10,313 nt of DNA from positions 1 to 10,313 of the forward strand of contig CACXGG010000180.1 in assembly GCA_902767145.1 (NCBI GenBank), in the 5' to 3' direction. Positions within the stretch are counted from its first letter, which is position 1. Every line of letters starts with the position of its first letter. Shown piece after piece: positions 6,253 through 10,313 of this stretch. A program made the translations under genes and the position numbers. The notes under the pieces are model-generated. The model had not been told where the DNA came from. It did no database searches and saw nothing but the letters and a program-made list of their open reading frames with translations. Source of the DNA: Oscillospiraceae bacterium. GTDB lineage: Bacteria > Bacillota > Clostridia > Saccharofermentanales > Saccharofermentanaceae.

Positions 6253-7875
6253 ATGACAGGAGCGACCCTTTACAGAAAACTCAATATGGCCAGAAGAAAA
6301 CCGGTGGCCTGGATCATCGTCATCGTGGGGATCATCTCCGCGGTGTCATCCCTTCTGTCCATGGACAGGATCACTTTCCATCTCTATGAAGGTGATGAAA
6401 AGATGGTGTTCGGTATCCTTGCCGCACTGCTGCTCTTCACTTTCGATTACTCGTTCGCAGTGGGTTTCCGAAGCGGAGTCCTGGGATATTCCCTGGCGGA
6501 TGTGAACTTTCACATGGCGGGTCCCTTCACAGAAAGGTTTAACCTCCTTCTTTCCTTTGAATACGGCCTTTCGAGCATACTTGTGTTCTTCTGGATCCTG
6601 TGCGTCAACATGCCTTTCTTTTCCATGTGGACGGGACTTAACACAAGGGATGCACTTATCTTTTTCCTTTTCGCGGTAATGGCAGCTGCTGTCGCATTTC
6701 CCGCCACTTCCTATGTGAGCGCAAGGTTCTCTGCCGGAGTGAAGGCCAGGCTTATTCCCATCCTTGTGCTTATCGCCCTTCATTTCCTGGGTGCTTTTCT
6801 GTTCATAAGAGATCTCATAGGGGAATATGGTTCCTTTGAAAACGTTAAGGCAGTCAAGAGCAATGTCATCCTCGGCGAACTTGGTAGCAGCAGGGTCATA
6901 AGGTCTTTCCCCGTGGCAGGGCAGTTCATCACACTGATGGAAAGAGCACTTAAGGGAGATCTGTTTTTTATCTCTGTTCTGGCGGCTGCTCTTGTGCTTT
7001 ATGGTGCAGTGCTCTTCCTCCTATATAAGAAGACACATTTTAACTATTACGAAGATGCTTATTCCAATGCCCAGAAGATCGCTGATATCGTAGAAGCCAG
7101 CAAGGCGGGAGTAGAGGCGGTAAATACCGGTATCTCCAGGACAGCCACGGTGGGTAAGGAGACGCTTGACAGGGGATGGGGCGCCTCCGCGTTCTTCCAT
7201 ATGCACCTGTTCGAGAACAGAAGGACATCCAAGCTCTTTTTCGTCAATAAGGTGACCCTGGTCTACAGGGCATTTGCCCTCCTTATCCTCTTCATGGTGG
7301 ACGGTGTGGTCCCGGAGGACCTGGAGGCGGTGGTGGTGCTTACCGGCGTGGTCACTATGCTGGTATTAAATGCCATTGTTTTCGGGGGAGGGAAGACTGT
7401 CCTGGAGTTTAACAGGCCATATATATTCCTGGTCCCGGAAAAGCCTGCCAGGAAGCTGGCCATGTGCCTTACGGCTGATATCCCCGAGATGGCCTTCGAT
7501 GCTCTTGTATGCACCATCATGATAAAGATCGTGGCCTTCCATGAGTTCACCTGGTTTCCCATGATCTCCTTTATCATCCTGATGATCGCCTTCGATCTTT
7601 TAAGTTCCGCCACGGGTCTTTTATGCGTAAGGCTCCTGGGTGGATTCGGCAAGTTCTCCGTTATGTTCGTTAGATATATCGCCATCCTGGCCCTCATCGT
7701 CATAGGCATGATCCCTTCAAATATAATGGCCGGTCTTCTGGTGGCCATAGTGGCAAGATCCATGTCCACGGCCCTGGGGATGATCATACTTTCCATGGCT
7801 GCTGTCTACTTCCTTATCTGGATCGCCATGGTGTTCCTTTCAAGGAATATCCTGGAGAGATCTGACGCGTTCTGA
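6253..7875 (+). CDS. Putative ABC exporter membrane protein, first copy
   Basis: This 540-residue integral membrane protein has about ten or more hydrophobic segments, for example near 17-36, 53-71, 100-122, 133-155, 165-185, 236-257, 357-375, 432-458, 468-488 and 506-528. It resembles, from memory, the Firmicutes family named 'putative ABC exporter'. It is clearly a paralogue of the protein at 8679-10292. Shared blocks are ADVNFHMAGPFTERFN (82-97), a charged stretch after NYYEDAYSNAQK (264-275), KETLDRGWGASAF (302-314), LFENRRTSKLFFVN (319-332) and GGGKTVLEFNRPYIFLVPEK (378-397). The glycine-lysine motif in the last block is not a Walker A. The start aligns with the paralogue's start, but its ribosome site is weak (AAGG 2 bases away or GGA 9 bases away). 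It lies just after a terminator, so it is probably transcribed separately or by read-through. Substrate unknown. Confidence 0.75.
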   Translation: MTGATLYRKLNMARRKPVAWIIVIVGIISAVSSLLSMDRITFHLYEGDEKMVFGILAALLLFTFDYSFAVGFRSGVLGYSLADVNFHMAGPFTERFNLLLSFEYGLSSILVFFWILCVNMPFFSMWTGLNTRDALIFFLFAVMAAAVAFPATSYVSARFSAGVKARLIPILVLIALHFLGAFLFIRDLIGEYGSFENVKAVKSNVILGELGSSRVIRSFPVAGQFITLMERALKGDLFFISVLAAALVLYGAVLFLLYKKTHFNYYEDAYSNAQKIADIVEASKAGVEAVNTGISRTATVGKETLDRGWGASAFFHMHLFENRRTSKLFFVNKVTLVYRAFALLILFMVDGVVPEDLEAVVVLTGVVTMLVLNAIVFGGGKTVLEFNRPYIFLVPEKPARKLAMCLTADIPEMAFDALVCTIMIKIVAFHEFTWFPMISFIILMIAFDLLSSATGLLCVRLLGGFGKFSVMFVRYIAILALIVIGMIPSNIMAGLLVAIVARSMSTALGMIILSMAAVYFLIWIAMVFLSRNILERSDAF

Positions 7876-7879
7876 ATCT

Positions 7880-7932
7880 TTAACAATTCTTAAACCTATT
7901 TGGGTCATAACTTTATATGTGATTGTTATCAT
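7880..7932 (+). promoter_or_regulatory. Likely promoter/operator region of the ATPase-permease pair
   Basis: The 87-base gap after the first permease is much more AT-rich than the flanking genes. It contains a loose promoter candidate, TTAAAC (7890-7895), 18 bases, then TATATG (7914-7919). It also has an imperfect inverted repeat, TCATAAC (7905-7911) and GTTATCA (7925-7931), spaced 13 bases around the -10 candidate. No element is a strong consensus match, so the exact start is unsure, but a separate promoter for the ATPase gene is plausible. Confidence 0.35.
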
Positions 7933-7946
7933 GCTATTGAACGAAA

Positions 7947-7953
7947 AAGGAGG
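7947..7953 (+). promoter_or_regulatory. Strong ribosome binding site fixing the ATPase start
   Basis: AAGGAGG lies 9 bases before the ATG at 7963. This rules out the longer in-frame reading from a TTG at 7900, whose extra 21 residues look unlike an ABC ATPase N-terminus. Confidence 0.85.
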
Positions 7954-7962
7954 AATGCATTT

Positions 7963-8664
7963 ATGCTTTCAGTTAATGGAGTTACAAAGAGATATAAGAA
8001 GTTTCTTGCAAATGACAATCTCACATTTACTATAGACAACGGAGAGATCGGTATCCTTCTCGGTCCCAACGGTGCCGGAAAATCAACGATAATCAAGTCC
8101 ATCGCCGGACTTCTCAAATACAGCGGAACCATCGAGATCAACGGTCTCGACAATCACGATATGGAAGCCAAGAGACAGCTGGGTTATATCCCCGAGATCC
8201 CTGCTCTTTATGACACCCTTACAGTCGAAGAGCACCTGGAGTTCATCAGGAGAGCATACAAGGTTGAGGATACTTCCATGAAGGAAAAGCTCCTGGAGAG
8301 ATTCGAGCTTTCCGACAAGAGGAAGAAGATGGGTAAGGAACTTTCAAAGGGAATGCAGCAGAAGGTATCCATCTGCTGTGCTCTTATACATAATCCTTCA
8401 GTCATCATCTTCGATGAGCCCATGGTCGGACTTGATCCCCATGCCATCAAGGAACTCAAGCAGGTATTCCAGGAACTGAAGTCAGAGGGAAAGACAGTAC
8501 TTATCTCCACTCACATGATCGATACCATCGAGGATTACTGGGATGTTGCCCACATCATGATGAACGGCAGGATCGCAGCTACGAAGCATAACCGTCCCGA
8601 CGCTCTTGAAGAGAAGAGCCTTGCAGAGCTCTTCTTCGAGATCACAGAAGGAACAAGGGCCTGA
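7963..8664 (+). CDS. ABC transporter ATP-binding protein
   Basis: This 233-residue cytoplasmic ATPase would power the membrane proteins encoded on either side. Motifs in order are Walker A GPNGAGKST (34-42); GYIPEIPALYDTLT (75-88), where the usual Q-loop Gln is Glu, as is common in ABC-2-type exporter ATPases; the signature LSKGMQQK (127-134), a variant of LSGGQ; Walker B VIIFDEP (147-153); D-loop GLDP (156-159); and switch His184 in STHMIDTIE. The single short nucleotide-binding domain, with no fused membrane domain, matches exporter-type ATPases. The next gene follows after 14 bases. It may serve both paralogous permeases as a homodimer under a permease heterodimer; that is inference from gene order. 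The substrate is not evident. Confidence 0.93.
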   Translation: MLSVNGVTKRYKKFLANDNLTFTIDNGEIGILLGPNGAGKSTIIKSIAGLLKYSGTIEINGLDNHDMEAKRQLGYIPEIPALYDTLTVEEHLEFIRRAYKVEDTSMKEKLLERFELSDKRKKMGKELSKGMQQKVSICCALIHNPSVIIFDEPMVGLDPHAIKELKQVFQELKSEGKTVLISTHMIDTIEDYWDVAHIMMNGRIAATKHNRPDALEEKSLAELFFEITEGTRA

Positions 8665-8678
8665 TCGGAGGGACATAT

Positions 8679-10292
8679 ATGTTATCGGCAACTTTTTACA
8701 GAATGAGGAAAGCGGCTGCCAAGAAGCCGTGGATGGTGCTCCTGGTCCTGCTGGCCATAGCCTTCAGCCTGGTCATGATCGCAGTACCTTCCCTGAGCAA
8801 CGGGGAAGACGGTATCGTCAGGGATATGTCCCTTGTACTTGGCGGCATCAATATCCTTTTCATAGTAATGTTCAACTTCATATTCTATACCGGACTTAAG
8901 AACGGAGTCGTAGGTTTTTCCCATGCGGATGTCAACTTCCATCTGGCGGGACCCTTCACCCAGAGGTTCAATCTGGTGATAGCAGCCGGCGGAGTATTCA
9001 AGCTCTGCATCGTGCTCCTCTGGGTCCTCTGCTGCCAGGCATCTGTCCTTCACATGTCCATCGGAGTCAATTCCTTTGACATGCTGGCACTCCTGCTGGG
9101 ATCTGTCCCGGTATTCGCCTTCGGTTATTTCATCGCTGCATTCTTCAGTGCACTGTTCTGGGATAACGAGGCAGCCATAAATAAGGTAAAGGCAGTACTT
9201 GTCGCTCTGGATCTTATCTATGTTTCCTTTACTGTTAAGGGACTTATGGATACATACGGATCCTTCGGAGAGATAAGGGCTCTGGGCATCAGGGGCATCA
9301 TCGCCTATGCAGGAACGACACCTCTGTCCAACTACTACCCCGTAGCCGGATGGACGAACCTGATCTACAGCGGCATCCTTATGAAGGACACCATGTACAT
9401 CGTCGCAGGTGTGCTCCTCACAGTCCTTACAGCTGCTGCCATCATCATCCTCTACTCCAAGGTTGACCTCAACTACTACGAGGCAGCCATGGAAAATGCC
9501 CAGAAGGTGGCTGATCTTCAGGAGGCAAAGAAGGCAGGTATCGACTCTGATACTGCTAAGGTAAACAGAAAGATCAAGGTAGGTAAGGAGACACTGAATA
9601 AGGGATGGGGTGCTTCGGCATTTACCCAGAGACACCTTTTCGAAAACGTAAGAGCATCCAGGTTCTTCTTCGTCAATCCCCTTGCCATTACATACAGACT
9701 TATCACTGCAGTCTATATGTTCGTTATCGGTAAGTCCATCACCTTCCAGGGAATGGATGTGGACGGCGGAAGATCCATGGGTCCCATCATCGCAGGAGTC
9801 ACCATGATGGTCATCCTCAATGCCGTGGTATACGGCGGCGGAAAGACGGTGCTGGAGTTCAATAAGCCCTACATCTTCATGGTACCCGAAAAGGGAAGCA
9901 AGAAACTGTTCTGCTGCCTTATGGCGGAACTTCCCGAGATGGCCTTTGATTCGCTCCTCTGCTCCCTCATCATGATCTACTTCGCAGATCTGACGGTTGC
10001 AGAAGGCATCGCCTTCGGATTCCTGATGGTAGTCTTCGATCTGCTCTTTGAGCTCATAGCTCTTGTGGGCATCAGGATCTTCAGACAGCTTGGAAGAGTG
10101 CTCCTTGTCATCACCAGATATTTTGCGGGATATATCATCATCATGACAGCTCTCGCACCCATGATCATCGCAACTGTTCTTACGGGAAGCCTTGCAGTGG
10201 GATTTGCAGCAGCCGGAGGTTACGGTATAGTCCTGGCCGGTGTCTTCCTGGCAATAGCAAGGAACACAGTGGATAAAGTCGAATTAGCCTGA
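8679..10292 (+). CDS. Putative ABC exporter membrane protein, second copy
   Basis: This 537-residue membrane protein is a paralogue of the one at 6253-7875. Predicted membrane segments lie near 18-37, 50-72, 98-120, 134-160, 168-187, 238-258, 338-350, 367-385, 420-435, 443-465, 472-500 and 505-527. The shared blocks are ADVNFHLAGPFTQRFN (83-98), NYYEAAMENAQKVAD (265-279), KETLNKGWGASAF (303-315), LFENVRASRFFFVN (320-333) and GGGKTVLEFNKPYIFMVPEK (386-405). The clustering of conserved residues in the long soluble stretch between about 260 and 335 suggests a cytoplasmic region that contacts the ATPase; this is inference. A good ribosome site, GGAGGG (8667-8672), lies 6 bases before the ATG. With the ATPase it forms the core of an export system of unknown substrate. 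The family name is from memory; the ATPase partnership is well supported by context. Confidence 0.8.
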   Translation: MLSATFYRMRKAAAKKPWMVLLVLLAIAFSLVMIAVPSLSNGEDGIVRDMSLVLGGINILFIVMFNFIFYTGLKNGVVGFSHADVNFHLAGPFTQRFNLVIAAGGVFKLCIVLLWVLCCQASVLHMSIGVNSFDMLALLLGSVPVFAFGYFIAAFFSALFWDNEAAINKVKAVLVALDLIYVSFTVKGLMDTYGSFGEIRALGIRGIIAYAGTTPLSNYYPVAGWTNLIYSGILMKDTMYIVAGVLLTVLTAAAIIILYSKVDLNYYEAAMENAQKVADLQEAKKAGIDSDTAKVNRKIKVGKETLNKGWGASAFTQRHLFENVRASRFFFVNPLAITYRLITAVYMFVIGKSITFQGMDVDGGRSMGPIIAGVTMMVILNAVVYGGGKTVLEFNKPYIFMVPEKGSKKLFCCLMAELPEMAFDSLLCSLIMIYFADLTVAEGIAFGFLMVVFDLLFELIALVGIRIFRQLGRVLLVITRYFAGYIIIMTALAPMIIATVLTGSLAVGFAAAGGYGIVLAGVFLAIARNTVDKVELA

Positions 10293-10313
10293 TACATGGC
10301 TATAAGGGATAGA

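Noticed and set aside
7378..7398. GGGKT in the permeases as an ATP-binding Walker A
   Set aside because: The GxxxxGK[ST] spacing is missing, the site is next to a membrane segment, and a dedicated ATPase is encoded between the two permeases.
7900..7962. TTG-initiated extension of the ABC ATPase
   Set aside because: The extra 21 residues are not ATPase-like, and a strong AAGGAGG sits 9 bases before the ATG at 7963.
8682..9635. 317-codon open frame on the - strand inside the second permease gene
   Set aside because: It is fully antisense to a gene with clear paralogue support, has no recognisable motifs and has a Cys/His/Asp-rich composition typical of a reversed coding frame.
10296..10313. 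ATG three bases after the last stop as the start of a further gene
   Set aside because: Only six codons are visible and no ribosome site precedes it, so it cannot be supported from this window.

Overview
This window looks like chromosomal DNA from a Gram-positive anaerobe of the class Clostridia (Bacillota). The indications are an nfnAB electron-bifurcation pair, strong GGAGG ribosome sites, one-base gene overlaps, a LTA-synthase-like surface enzyme and a Firmicutes-style putative ABC exporter. Base composition is moderate, near half GC by eye. A finer placement (for example Lachnospirales or a related gut or rumen lineage) is only a guess. All genes visible here are on the + strand.

Region 1 (1-3815) holds two tandem paralogues. 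The first is cut by the left edge, and only its catalytic domain is visible. The second is complete at about 855 residues with an unusual architecture: an N-terminal YidC/Oxa1-type domain, then five more membrane segments, then an alkaline-phosphatase-superfamily (LTA synthase/sulfatase-like) domain predicted to face outward. The two catalytic domains align without gaps over 415-416 residues, and the genes overlap by one base (TAATG). The conserved arginine of the YidC groove appears to be asparagine here. This is the most unusual part of the window; it suggests an envelope-polymer enzyme in which a YidC fold has been repurposed.

Region 2 (about 3820-6240) is a self-contained operon. It has a probable promoter, then nfnA and nfnB overlapping by one base, then a strong intrinsic terminator. 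The products form the NADH-dependent reduced-ferredoxin:NADP+ oxidoreductase, which balances NADH, NADPH and ferredoxin in the cytoplasm.

Region 3 (6253-10292) encodes an ABC transporter laid out as permease, ATPase, permease. The two large membrane proteins (540 and 537 aa) are paralogues of a 'putative ABC exporter' type. The ATPase and second permease form a tight pair with their own AT-rich upstream region. The first permease starts only 12 bases after the nfnB terminator. The substrate cannot be read from the sequence. No RNA genes, CRISPR arrays, insertion sequences or attachment sites were seen.
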